The notes below the pieces were generated by a model. The model was given only the letters and a program-made list of their open reading frames with translations, was not told where the DNA came from and ran no database searches. A stretch of DNA of 14,540 nt from an archaeon (GTDB lineage Archaea > Thermoproteota > Nitrososphaeria > Conexivisphaerales > UBA164), in assembly GCA_021798095.1 (NCBI GenBank), contig JAJZYL010000014.1, forward strand, positions 1-14,540, given 5' to 3'. This document shows positions 5,787 to 12,520 of the stretch, piece after piece. The stretch's first letter is position 1, and each line of letters begins with the position of its first letter. A program made the translations under genes and the position numbers.

Positions 5787-7412
5787 TTAATGTTCCAGAA
5801 CTTGTGTTTGAAGCCGTTTTTCCTCATGCATCTTATCGAATAACGTCTCCCCTTCTTTATATGCGAAGCTGGAACGCTTGTAATACCCATCCTTAAGCGT
5901 CTTGCCATTGGCCTTTTCCCATTCCTCTATGCTCATCGAGAATCTCCTCTGTATGCGGTCTCTGTACCATTCAGGGATCACGTTATAGCTGCAAAATGGA
6001 ATTATCCTGTCGTCCGGCGTAAGGTAATGGATATCGCATCTCCTTACCCTTTCTGCATCATAATTGTATTTATCCATAAAGTGCATCATGCCTAGGAATA
6101 ACGCCTTTTCCTGTATCTGGCCTAAAGAGGAGTAATCATGCCTGATCAAGGCGCTGAACAGCATACGGCCAAGATTCAAGCCGCTTGGCATTTTGCGCCT
6201 GTTTATATACCTGTTCAGCCCAGTCAGCACTTCCGCCCCGACCAGGTACTTGTTCTTACCAGACCTTATGCTATCCGCTTTATCATCAAGGAACTTGAGC
6301 ATTCCATCTATGTCAACAAACCTTGATATCGGTACATAGGCGGCTCCATCCTTAAATACATAGGTAGCTGCGCCGCAGGCAAAATGGGTTGAAAGTTCGT
6401 ATTGGGTTTTTCCGGTCCAGGCTTCCACGAAATTAGAAAAAGGCATTGACGCAGGGACTGGGAACCAGTCATCTACAGAAATCTGCCCACCTGATTGTTC
6501 ATCTATCTTCTTGATTACATCTGGTATTGTTATCCTGAACTTATCCCTCTGCGCCTTTGGCATCCTTCCCACCAATGAGACCGGTTGGAAGTTAATCCCC
6601 CTTACTATATCCATGTTCGAAGCAGCGTACCTGACCATATCCCAGACCTCCATATCGTTGACCGAATTGATGACCGTGGGAACTAATACCATCCCCAGGC
6701 CCACCCTTCTGCAATTCTCGAGGAGAGATGGGAACTCCCAATAGTTTTTTGGATTGGTCTTAGGTGATACACCATCAAAGCTAACGTAAAGCGTATTTAC
6801 GCCAGCCTCCCTTACGCTCTTACACTTTTCTGGGCTCTGAGATAGTATGATTCCGTCAGAATTAAGTTGCACATGCGTAACGCCTTCCTCCTTCACAGCT
6901 TTGATGATTTCAACTATATCCTCTCTTACCATGGGTTCCCCACCGGTTAGCTGGACGGCTACACCGCGGGTAGGTTTTTCCCCCAGCATGTTCCTTGCCA
7001 TACGTCTGATCTGTTCAATCGATGGCTCGTACACGTACCCAGCCTTCTCAGCATAGAAGAAGCAATACCAGCAGTTCAGGTCACACCTGTTGGTGACAAC
7101 AAGATTGGCCAGGCCAGTATGGCTCAAGTGGTTGGTACATAGGCCACAGTTGGCCGGGCAGTTGACGGTCTCAGCCCTCGTAGTTGGGTTGCTGACCCCC
7201 CTCCCATCTCTTGCATATTTAGAAAATCTTTTGTACACATCATATGAACCATAATAGACATCTTCAAAGTAACCGTGAACGGGGCAGGTTTTACCTATAT
7301 ATACCCTGTCGCCGCGCTCAAACACCTCCGCGTCCAGAATCCTATTGCATTCTGGGCATATGCTTTTTGTCCTGCGTAGCAGAGTTTTAGATATCTCCTG
7401 TTGCAATTCCAC
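5787..7412 (-). CDS. tes: radical SAM protein, tetraether lipid synthase-like (Tes)
   Basis: This 541-residue protein matches the MJ0619-type radical SAM family. The characterised member Tes joins the phytanyl tails of archaeol to make GDGT membrane-spanning lipids. An N-terminal rubredoxin-like segment has CPEC at 19-22 and TCP at 42-44. A second cysteine cluster has C85, C89 and C92. The radical SAM CxxxCxxC motif is C110, C114 and C117, followed by GGEP at 157-160. Further cysteines at 346, 459 and 474 could bind the auxiliary cluster described for Tes. There is no signal peptide; the enzyme would act at the cytoplasmic face of the membrane. The start is GTG with a GGTGA sequence 7 bases upstream. 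An older proposal for this family was pterin methylation, so a related reaction cannot be excluded. Neighbours give no functional hint. Confidence 0.85.
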   Translation of the reverse strand: MELQQEISKTLLRRTKSICPECNRILDAEVFERGDRVYIGKTCPVHGYFEDVYYGSYDVYKRFSKYARDGRGVSNPTTRAETVNCPANCGLCTNHLSHTGLANLVVTNRCDLNCWYCFFYAEKAGYVYEPSIEQIRRMARNMLGEKPTRGVAVQLTGGEPMVREDIVEIIKAVKEEGVTHVQLNSDGIILSQSPEKCKSVREAGVNTLYVSFDGVSPKTNPKNYWEFPSLLENCRRVGLGMVLVPTVINSVNDMEVWDMVRYAASNMDIVRGINFQPVSLVGRMPKAQRDKFRITIPDVIKKIDEQSGGQISVDDWFPVPASMPFSNFVEAWTGKTQYELSTHFACGAATYVFKDGAAYVPISRFVDIDGMLKFLDDKADSIRSGKNKYLVGAEVLTGLNRYINRRKMPSGLNLGRMLFSALIRHDYSSLGQIQEKALFLGMMHFMDKYNYDAERVRRCDIHYLTPDDRIIPFCSYNVIPEWYRDRIQRRFSMSIEEWEKANGKTLKDGYYKRSSFAYKEGETLFDKMHEEKRLQTQVLEH

Positions 7413-7605
7413 AACAGTTCACCGATTCTGGGGCATATGGGCTGTTTAAAAACATTACCGATTGCCACCCGTATGAATCACGGTCATAAAAGCATAAGGT
7501 ATCTTGTAAGTCTAGCAAAATCAGATTACGCGTTCATGTAGGAGATGGTGTTGGGGCCCTATCTGGGCACGGGCAAACAGCAATGGTGGCCATCAAGAAT
7601 CCCAG

Positions 7606-7619
7606 ACGTTATATAACGT
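7606..7619. promoter_or_regulatory. 14-bp perfect palindrome with a TATA core
   Basis: ACGTTATATAACGT is a perfect palindrome that includes a TATA element. It could be a bidirectional promoter core or a binding site for a dimeric regulator. It is over 130 bases from either flanking start codon, so it is not the core promoter of either gene. Confidence 0.4.
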
Positions 7620-7720
7620 ATTAGATAAAATCAGAATGTGTCGAACTAAGCGGATATTTCAGTAAATCCTGGATAGATCAGCAGAACTCTCAAATCCCTC
7701 GTTATTGAAGTTAACGTGAA

Positions 7721-7731
7721 AATATATATAA
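7721..7731 (+). promoter_or_regulatory. TATA box for the Nudix gene
   Basis: AATATATATAA is centred 29 bases before the ATG at 7755. A purine-rich GGAGAGGAG stretch follows at 7732-7740. The box overlaps the longer frame beginning at GTG 7716, which makes that upstream start unlikely. Confidence 0.55.
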
Positions 7732-7754
7732 GGAGAGGAGAGGATTCGATAATT

Positions 7755-8186
7755 ATGGAACATTCCGCAGGGGGTGTAATATATTATAGGGGAGAGGGGG
7801 GAGTACCCATGTACCTTGTACTCCTCAGCAGGCGGGGAATATGGGAGTTCCCAAAGGGGCATATAGAAAATAAGGAGAACCCTCAGGGGGCGGCCTTACG
7901 TGAAATAAATGAGGAAACCGGCCTTTCAACTATCAAATTGATGGGCAACTTCAAGTACGTAATAAGCTACGCCTTCTATAAGGATGGAGAAAGAATCAAG
8001 AAGGATGTGGTTTATTTCATTGCAGAAACTAGGAAGGCTGAAGTGAAGATCAGCAATGAGCATACGGGCTTTATGTGGCTAGGCTTCAATGAGGCGTTCC
8101 AGAGGCTAACTCACGCCCAGTCTAAGAAGCTCATAACGGAGGCTAATGCCTGGATAAACGCGCTCGATGGTGTTTGGAGAGCTTGA
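7755..8186 (+). CDS. Nudix hydrolase, diadenosine-polyphosphatase-like
   Basis: The protein has 143 residues and one Nudix domain. The Nudix box is complete at about 35-57, starting GHIENKE and continuing to LREINEETGL; it carries the REINEE core that binds metal. The preceding SAGGVIYY and GIWEFPKGH stretches are typical of bacterial and archaeal Ap4A hydrolase-like or MutT-like enzymes, with FPKGH matching the diadenosine-polyphosphatase subgroup. It probably hydrolyses a nucleoside diphosphate-linked compound in the cytoplasm; the substrate is inferred only from that motif. I start at ATG 7755 because the domain begins there and a TATA box sits 29 bases upstream. An in-frame GTG at 7716 would add 13 residues. 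The last 44 bases overlap the convergent endonuclease III gene. Confidence 0.88.
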   Translation: MEHSAGGVIYYRGEGGVPMYLVLLSRRGIWEFPKGHIENKENPQGAALREINEETGLSTIKLMGNFKYVISYAFYKDGERIKKDVVYFIAETRKAEVKISNEHTGFMWLGFNEAFQRLTHAQSKKLITEANAWINALDGVWRA

Positions 8187-8835
8187 ACGCGGACGGGCAT
8201 ACCCCATGCAGCGGACATTCATCACACAGTGGATATCTGGCCCTACAGAACCTGCGGCCAAGGGCAATTAGCTCCAAGTGCGCCAACCTGTAATCACTAG
8301 GGCTGAAAAATCGTTTCAGCGCCTCGGTTGTTTCCTCATAGCCATCACCATCGCGTGCTATGCCCAGTCTCTTGGATACCCTTGATATATGGGTATCCAC
8401 AGGGAAGGCGCCAAGTTTGGCGTAGAAGAGCAGGAATATATCGGCCGTCTTAGGGCCTATCCCCGGCAGGCCAAGTAGGAATTCCCTCAGGTCTTTCTGC
8501 GTCATATTCTCCATGGAGCTCCAATTAAAACCATGGAACTTCGATGCAAGCGATTTAATGGTCCTTGCCTTGTTATGATAGAGCCCACCCACCTTTATTG
8601 CAGCCTCGATATCGGCTAAATTTGCACGCAACAGGGAGGTCTGATCGGCCCCAACTTTCTCCTTTAAAGTTTTTAAGGCTTTCATGCTGTTCCTGTCACT
8701 GGTGTTCTGGCTAAGAACGGTGGCGATGAGCAGTTCAAATGGATCCTCTCCCTTAAGGATAGTGAACTTGGTTTCATCTATTGGAAGCTCCCTTTTCAGG
8801 GAGGTTAGTATAAATTCAGCCTGCAACCGCGTCAT
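8143..8835 (-). CDS. nth: endonuclease III, HhH-GPD DNA glycosylase/AP lyase
   Basis: The 230-residue protein is the base-excision-repair enzyme that removes oxidised pyrimidines and cleaves the abasic strand. The early helix LLIATVLSQNTSDRN at about 35-49 is characteristic. The helix-hairpin-helix LLGLPGIGPKTAD has the catalytic Lys at about 129. The catalytic Asp is at about 147 in FPVDTHISRV. The [4Fe-4S] cluster ligands C197, C204, C207 and C213 follow the C-x6-C-x2-C-x5-C pattern. Length is ordinary for the family. ATG at 8835 overlaps the end of the upstream E1-like gene by 20 bases, so the two are probably co-transcribed and translationally coupled. Its 3' end overlaps the Nudix gene on the other strand by 44 bases. 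All key residues are present. Confidence 0.95.
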   Translation of the reverse strand: MTRLQAEFILTSLKRELPIDETKFTILKGEDPFELLIATVLSQNTSDRNSMKALKTLKEKVGADQTSLLRANLADIEAAIKVGGLYHNKARTIKSLASKFHGFNWSSMENMTQKDLREFLLGLPGIGPKTADIFLLFYAKLGAFPVDTHISRVSKRLGIARDGDGYEETTEALKRFFSPSDYRLAHLELIALGRRFCRARYPLCDECPLHGVCPSAFKLSKHHRARLSRH

Positions 8836-9880
8836 ATATATCTTCTAACCTTCTCTTGATGGATATGAGGTCAGTATTAGGCCCTGAAACCTGTGCTATA
8901 GCGTCACCCCCCCTTAAAATTGTGATGGTATCGTCGGGGCCACTTTTGAACAAGATATAAGAAGGTTCGTTCCTTAAGACCGGATACCCAGCTTTCATCA
9001 GTCTTTCTTCCACCGCCTTCAGGTCCAGGCCGCCTTTCTTTCTCCCTCTTATGAAGAAAGTACCAAGGCCGTTGCGTGAGCAGCCCAGCTCCACCCTTTC
9101 AAATTCAAGCTCTGTGGGTGGATTTATCCCCTCTCCATCAACTTTGTTGCATACAGGGCAACTCCTATTGACGCTCAAGTCCACCACTTCGGTGGATGGC
9201 ACGTGAAGGTCTGCGAGCAGTAGCTTCCCGGCCAGCCTCGGAGGATTACCAGTAAGTATACTGATGGTCTCAGCTACAGCTATTCCCGAAATTACGCTCA
9301 ATATAGATGGGTGAATGCCCACTTCCGCGCATTTTGGAAGATCAACATCATATAGGCCTCCATAGAATTCCTCCAAGCATGGTGTGGTGCCCGGCAATAT
9401 TGTGCTAACGTTGCCATAGGTTTCGATGGCGGACGCGAAGACATACGGCTTTCTAAATTTTACAGCCAACCTATTCAGATAGTAACGCGGTGGCATGCTA
9501 TCGAGCCCGTCGGCTATGACCATGGCCTTTCCAACGGCATCAGCCGCCATCTGGCTTTGTAGGGATGCAGCGATGGGATATACTGTAACTCCACTGTTAA
9601 ACCGTTTTATTCGCTTCTCAGCGGCATAAACCTTTGGTAGCCCTATGTCATCCTCTTCATAAAGGAACTGTCTGTGTAGGTCGCTCAATGAAACCAGATC
9701 CCTATCTATCAGGTATAGAGTGCCTACCCCCATCCTGGCCAGCAGCATCGCCGAGGAGGCACCCAGCCCGCCCACTCCTACTACGGTTACACTAGCGTCG
9801 CGTAACTTATCCTGCCCATCAGGGCCTATGTCCTTAAGGACCAACTGCCTTGCATAACGCTCCATAAGATAATCGGTCAA
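8816..9880 (-). CDS. E1-like adenylyltransferase, ThiF/MoeB/HesA family, with ThiF-type C-terminal domain
   Basis: The family adenylates the C-terminus of a ubiquitin-like sulfur carrier, for thiamine, molybdopterin, tRNA thiolation or archaeal SAMP conjugation. Of 354 residues, about 7-245 form the E1 fold. The nucleotide loop GVGGLGAS starts at 35, LSDLHRQFLY lies at about 64-73, and DGLDSMPPRYYLN carries the Asp expected near the adenylate. A Cys at 184 in KCAEVG fits the position of the family's catalytic Cys. Of the usual two CxxC zinc pairs only the second is intact (CPVC, 241-244); the first reads CLEE at 168-171. Residues about 258-340 form an extra domain resembling the tail of Gram-positive ThiF proteins. 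TTG 9880 is the open start; ATG 9865 (349 residues) also fits the family. No carrier protein is encoded nearby, so the pathway is open. Confidence 0.88.
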   Translation of the reverse strand: MTDYLMERYARQLVLKDIGPDGQDKLRDASVTVVGVGGLGASSAMLLARMGVGTLYLIDRDLVSLSDLHRQFLYEEDDIGLPKVYAAEKRIKRFNSGVTVYPIAASLQSQMAADAVGKAMVIADGLDSMPPRYYLNRLAVKFRKPYVFASAIETYGNVSTILPGTTPCLEEFYGGLYDVDLPKCAEVGIHPSILSVISGIAVAETISILTGNPPRLAGKLLLADLHVPSTEVVDLSVNRSCPVCNKVDGEGINPPTELEFERVELGCSRNGLGTFFIRGRKKGGLDLKAVEERLMKAGYPVLRNEPSYILFKSGPDDTITILRGGDAIAQVSGPNTDLISIKRRLEDIYDAVAG

Positions 9881-9891
9881 AGTATAGGTAT

Positions 9892-9902
9892 CGTATTTAT
9901 CC
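9892..9902 (-). promoter_or_regulatory. possible TATA element for the E1-like/nth pair
   Basis: On the minus strand this reads GGATAAATACG. Its centre is about 17 bases before TTG 9880 and about 32 before ATG 9865, so it fits the ATG start with a leader of a few bases better than the TTG. Another AT-rich element near 9907-9914 would fit the TTG. The evidence is weak either way. Confidence 0.3.
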
Positions 9903-9946
9903 AGATTAATAATTCTGTCGTCGATATAGCCGCGATACAGTTAAAA

Positions 9947-9956
9947 GCATATAAGC
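9947..9956 (+). promoter_or_regulatory. TATA box for serA
   Basis: GCATATAAGC is centred 27 bases before the TTG at 9979. This supports a leaderless message that starts at a TTG codon. The downstream rpl15e and cytidylyltransferase genes probably share this promoter. Confidence 0.55.
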
Positions 9957-9978
9957 AAAGTACCCTAGCGAGATTAAA

Positions 9979-10896
9979 TTGACCAAGGTACTGATTTGCG
10001 ATCAATTCGATAAGGCTGGAATGGAGCTGTTAAAAAAAGGTAGCATCGAAGTTGATTACAAGCCATCAATAACCCCCGAAGAGTTAAAGGCGGTGATAGG
10101 CGGATATGATGGGGTAATAGTCAGAAGCAGGACAAAGGTCAGACAGGATGTAATATCGTTGGCTTCAAGGCTAAAGGTTATCGGGCGCGCCGGCGTGGGG
10201 CTTGATAACATAGATCTAAAAGCCGCAGAAGCAAGAAACATCAAAGTGGTTAACGCGCCTGAGGCGCTCACCAACGCCGTGGCTGAGCTGATAATAGGAG
10301 ACATGATAGCGCTGGTCAGGGACATCTATAAGGCAACCAGCACTATGAAAAGCGGCGTCTGGGCAAAGGCTGAACTGATGGGCTCCGAGCTATCTGGAAA
10401 GACCCTCGGTGTGGTAGGATTTGGAAGAATAGGAAGGAGCGTCGCGCGAATAGCTAAGGCCATGAACATGAAGATACTGGCCTATGATGTGATACCCATA
10501 GATGAAAAGACCAGGAATGAGCTTGGCGTGCAGCAGAAGGATTTACTCAGCGTCATAAAGGAGGCGGACTTCATCACGCTCCATGTTCCAGCAAGCCCGG
10601 AGACCAAGCACCTGATCAACAGGGAAAAATTGGGACTGATGAAAAGGAACGCCTACCTTATAAACGCCTCAAGGGGGGATGTGGTTGATCAGGAAGATCT
10701 GGTACAGGCGCTGAAGACAGGATTGATAAAGGGTGCCGCGTTGGACGTATACGAAGTCGAACCGCCCACCAACAAGGAGCTACTATCGCTGGCCAACGTG
10801 ATTTTGACCCCTCACATAGGAGGGGAAACGACCGAAGCACAGCTAGCAGCGGCCACCATAACTGCCCAGAAGGTCCTCGACGTATTGAGTGGGTGA
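9979..10896 (+). CDS. serA: D-3-phosphoglycerate dehydrogenase, short form
   Basis: The enzyme oxidises 3-phosphoglycerate with NAD to 3-phosphohydroxypyruvate, the first step of serine synthesis. It has 305 residues, so it is the short type: substrate-binding and nucleotide-binding domains only, without the ACT regulatory or ASB domains of long SerA. The NAD motif GFGRIG is at 147-152, with an acidic strand end, AYD, at about 168-170. The catalytic triad is visible as Arg 232 in SRGD, Glu 261 in EVEPP and His 279 in TPHIGG. Without an ACT domain, feedback by serine through that route is unlikely. The TTG start aligns with the family's usual MKVLI-like beginning and with the TATA box at 9947-9956. 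rpl15e starts 6 bases after the stop. A related 2-hydroxyacid dehydrogenase is possible but less likely. Confidence 0.9.
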   Translation: MTKVLICDQFDKAGMELLKKGSIEVDYKPSITPEELKAVIGGYDGVIVRSRTKVRQDVISLASRLKVIGRAGVGLDNIDLKAAEARNIKVVNAPEALTNAVAELIIGDMIALVRDIYKATSTMKSGVWAKAELMGSELSGKTLGVVGFGRIGRSVARIAKAMNMKILAYDVIPIDEKTRNELGVQQKDLLSVIKEADFITLHVPASPETKHLINREKLGLMKRNAYLINASRGDVVDQEDLVQALKTGLIKGAALDVYEVEPPTNKELLSLANVILTPHIGGETTEAQLAAATITAQKVLDVLSG

Positions 10897-10898
10897 TC
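10892..10898 (+). promoter_or_regulatory. strong Shine-Dalgarno sequence deciding the rpl15e TTG start
   Basis: GGTGATC is a 7-base perfect complement to the conserved end of archaeal 16S rRNA (GATCACC), 4 bases before the TTG at 10903. It overlaps the serA stop. The internal gene uses a ribosome binding site, unlike the leaderless first genes around it. Confidence 0.65.
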
Positions 10899-10902
10899 AT
10901 TT

Positions 10903-11316
10903 TTGTATAGGTATCTCGATAAGACCTGGCAGGAATATTATAGCAAGAAACCCGAGCAGTACAGGGCGTTGCTGATAAAATGGAGGAGCGAGCCCACCAT
11001 CCACCGAGAAGAGAGGCCCATCAGGCTTGATAAGGCTAGGAAGATAGGTTATCGGGCTAAGGGCGGATTCATAGCCGTAATGGCGAAGGTTTCAAAGGGT
11101 GGCATGAACATCCACGTCCCCACCTCTGGGAGACGGCCAAAACACTATGGCGCAAAGAAGATATCTGGGGTAAGGAACGCTAAGTTGATAGCCATAGAGA
11201 GGGTCAAGAAGAGATACAAAAATATGAAAGTGATGGGTGCCTATTACCTTGGAGAGGATGGCAATCATAAATGGTTCGAAGTAGTGCTCAAGGACGAGCA
11301 TCTCCTTCCCGAATGA
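10903..11316 (+). CDS. rpl15e: large-subunit ribosomal protein L15e, C-terminally short
   Basis: This is an archaeal/eukaryotic 50S protein that contacts 23S rRNA. Family blocks are clear: MYRYLDKTWQ at the N-terminus, LIKWRSEPTIHREERPIRLDKARKIGYRAK in the core, GRRPKHYG near 75-83, and the YYLGEDGNHKWFEVVL block near 113-127. From memory, most archaeal members have about 190-220 residues and continue into a conserved basic tail rich in RGRxFRGLTSAG and KGKGxEK. This protein stops at 137 with DEHLLPE. I looked in all three forward frames after the stop and found no such tail, so a simple frameshift at the end is not evident. Some archaeal lineages may have short forms. The start is TTG, fixed by the GGTGATC upstream. 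Its stop overlaps the next gene's ATG (ATGA), implying coupling. Confidence 0.92.
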   Translation: MYRYLDKTWQEYYSKKPEQYRALLIKWRSEPTIHREERPIRLDKARKIGYRAKGGFIAVMAKVSKGGMNIHVPTSGRRPKHYGAKKISGVRNAKLIAIERVKKRYKNMKVMGAYYLGEDGNHKWFEVVLKDEHLLPE

Positions 11317-11906
11317 ATGATCATTATAAACGCATTCTAGCTAAGGTATATATTTCGAATTTAGGTAAGATAAGGATCAAGCGGGAGCCGGGGGAGGGGG
11401 CTATAATAAAGCGCCTGATAGACGAAGGTTATCTCAAATCTTCAAATGGATCAGTCTATCTGACGCCCCTTGGGCGGTCAATGATAAAGGTGGCATTCAC
11501 AGGTGGGGTTTTTGATGTAATTCACCCCGGGCATATCCATACGTTAAAAACCGCTAAATCCAAGGGCGATGTGCTGGTTGTATCAGTAGCCCGTCAGGCC
11601 AACGTTTTAAGGTTTAAGAACAAAATACCTATCCACGATGAAAAGCTCAGGTTAGAACTGGTTCAGTCTGTTAAATTCGTAGACCTGGCTATACTTGGCG
11701 ATGAAAAGGATATCATGAAGACTGTTGAACTGATAAAACCGGACATCATAGTACTGGGTTATGACCAATCCCACAGGGAGGAGGACCTGGTATCTGAGGG
11801 TCAGAAGCGCGGGCTCAAATTTGAAGTTAAAAGGTTGACTACTCCGCATCCACACATCAAGACGCGGAACATCATAGCAGACCCAAAAAGGCTAGATATT
11901 TTTTAG
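11313..11906 (+). CDS. cytidylyltransferase-family FAD synthase-like protein with N-terminal winged-helix-like segment
   Basis: The 197-residue protein has a nucleotidyltransferase domain at about 57-190. GGVFDVIHPGHIHTLKTAK contains the HxGH motif at 71-74, and VLGYDQ near 147-152 matches archaeal RibL-type FAD synthases, which join AMP to FMN. Glycerol-3-phosphate or other alcohol cytidylyltransferases share the fold, so the substrate is not certain. The first 55 residues do not belong to that fold. They read like a small winged helix: AIIKRLIDEGYLKSSNGSVYLTPLGR is arranged as helix, turn and hairpin. Crenarchaeal relatives have a similar extension as far as I recall. ATG 11313 overlaps the rpl15e stop; the frame extends 14 codons upstream to GTG 11271, but only within rpl15e. 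The C-terminal cysteines known in methanogen RibL are absent. The end overlaps psmB by 4 bases. Confidence 0.8.
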   Translation: MNDHYKRILAKVYISNLGKIRIKREPGEGAIIKRLIDEGYLKSSNGSVYLTPLGRSMIKVAFTGGVFDVIHPGHIHTLKTAKSKGDVLVVSVARQANVLRFKNKIPIHDEKLRLELVQSVKFVDLAILGDEKDIMKTVELIKPDIIVLGYDQSHREEDLVSEGQKRGLKFEVKRLTTPHPHIKTRNIIADPKRLDIF

Positions 11907-12499
11907 AAGCTGATCGATTTGCTTTCCATTCCGTTTTTGGTGATTACTAAGAGGTCCACACCGTCACCGCTCGTAGAATCCCTTTGAATTGCTGACTTGA
12001 TGGCCTTTACCGCTAGCGTTTCGGCCTGATCCTTAGTGATGGTTGGGCTATACTCATTTTCTATCACGCCTATGGCGATGGCCTCTCCGGTGCCCACCGA
12101 GGAATATTTGTCTGGAATTATAGAGCCTATTGGATCGAGCACATATATTTCCGTCTTCTTATCAAAACCGCCCACTATGACCTGAGTTAATAACGGGAAC
12201 ATCCTGTTCTGGAACATAAGCACAGACATGAGCTTAGCTATGGCACCGGGCCCGAGCACGCGCCTCGTCTCCAGCTGCTTTATTTTGATCAAGGACTGTA
12301 CGTTCCTAACCAGCACCTGCATATCGCCCAGCATACCTGCACAGGCGGCAGCGGTATTATCCGTGATTGGAAACACCTTTTGAACGTTTTTACTAACTAT
12401 ATAGTTACCATATGTGTATCTCCTTTCCGCAGCTAATATTGCGCCTTCATTAAAGGCTATGCCCACAACCGTTGCGCCGGGGAAGTATTGATTCATCAT
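11903..12499 (-). CDS. psmB: proteasome beta-type subunit, probably non-catalytic (Thr1 replaced by Ala)
   Basis: The 198-residue protein is a beta subunit of the 20S proteasome, which degrades unfolded and tagged proteins in the cytoplasm. Measured against the Thermoplasma beta subunit as I recall it, the fit is gap-free with an offset of 8: E17, K33, G47, D166 and S169 are all present (residues 25, 41, 55, 174 and 177). The position of the catalytic N-terminal Thr1 is Ala 9 (FPG-ATVVGI instead of G-TTTVGI), and S129 is Thr. Without Thr1 neither self-processing nor peptide cleavage is expected. Inactive beta paralogues with the same ATxVG start occur in Sulfolobales and pair with an active beta. 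A second, active psmB is therefore expected elsewhere in the genome. A TATA box at 12521-12533 supports the start, with ATG 12496 as alternative. Confidence 0.93.
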   Translation of the reverse strand: MMNQYFPGATVVGIAFNEGAILAAERRYTYGNYIVSKNVQKVFPITDNTAAACAGMLGDMQVLVRNVQSLIKIKQLETRRVLGPGAIAKLMSVLMFQNRMFPLLTQVIVGGFDKKTEIYVLDPIGSIIPDKYSSVGTGEAIAIGVIENEYSPTITKDQAETLAVKAIKSAIQRDSTSGDGVDLLVITKNGMESKSISF

Positions 12500-12520
12500 A
12501 ATACATCAAACATAGAAAGG

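Larger units (their letters stand above)
7413..7754. other. 342-bp divergent spacer between the Tes-like and Nudix genes
   Basis: No convincing gene is visible. On the minus strand a TTTAAA element near 7445-7450 and a CATATG at 7434-7439 are possible promoter elements for the Tes-like gene. The middle part, about 7540-7600, is rich in GC and contains GCCC/GGGC complementary pairs and a 23-codon open frame (7545-7616, plus). A 14-bp perfect palindrome follows at 7606-7619. The right part, about 7620-7730, is AT-rich and ends in the Nudix promoter. The GC-rich middle could be a small RNA, a tiny coding sequence or the remnant of a gene. Confidence 0.5.

Noticed and set aside
7716..7754. Longer Nudix protein starting at GTG 7716
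   Set aside because: The extension overlaps the probable TATA box, and the domain starts naturally at ATG 7755.
11271..11312. Longer cytidylyltransferase starting at GTG 11271
   Set aside because: The 14 extra codons lie wholly within rpl15e. ATG 11313 overlapping the stop is the usual coupled arrangement.
12467..12478. Thr at residue 10 of the proteasome beta subunit as the nucleophile
   Set aside because: It would need a one-residue deletion that shifts K33, D166 and S169. The gap-free fit puts Ala at position 1 and this Thr at position 2.
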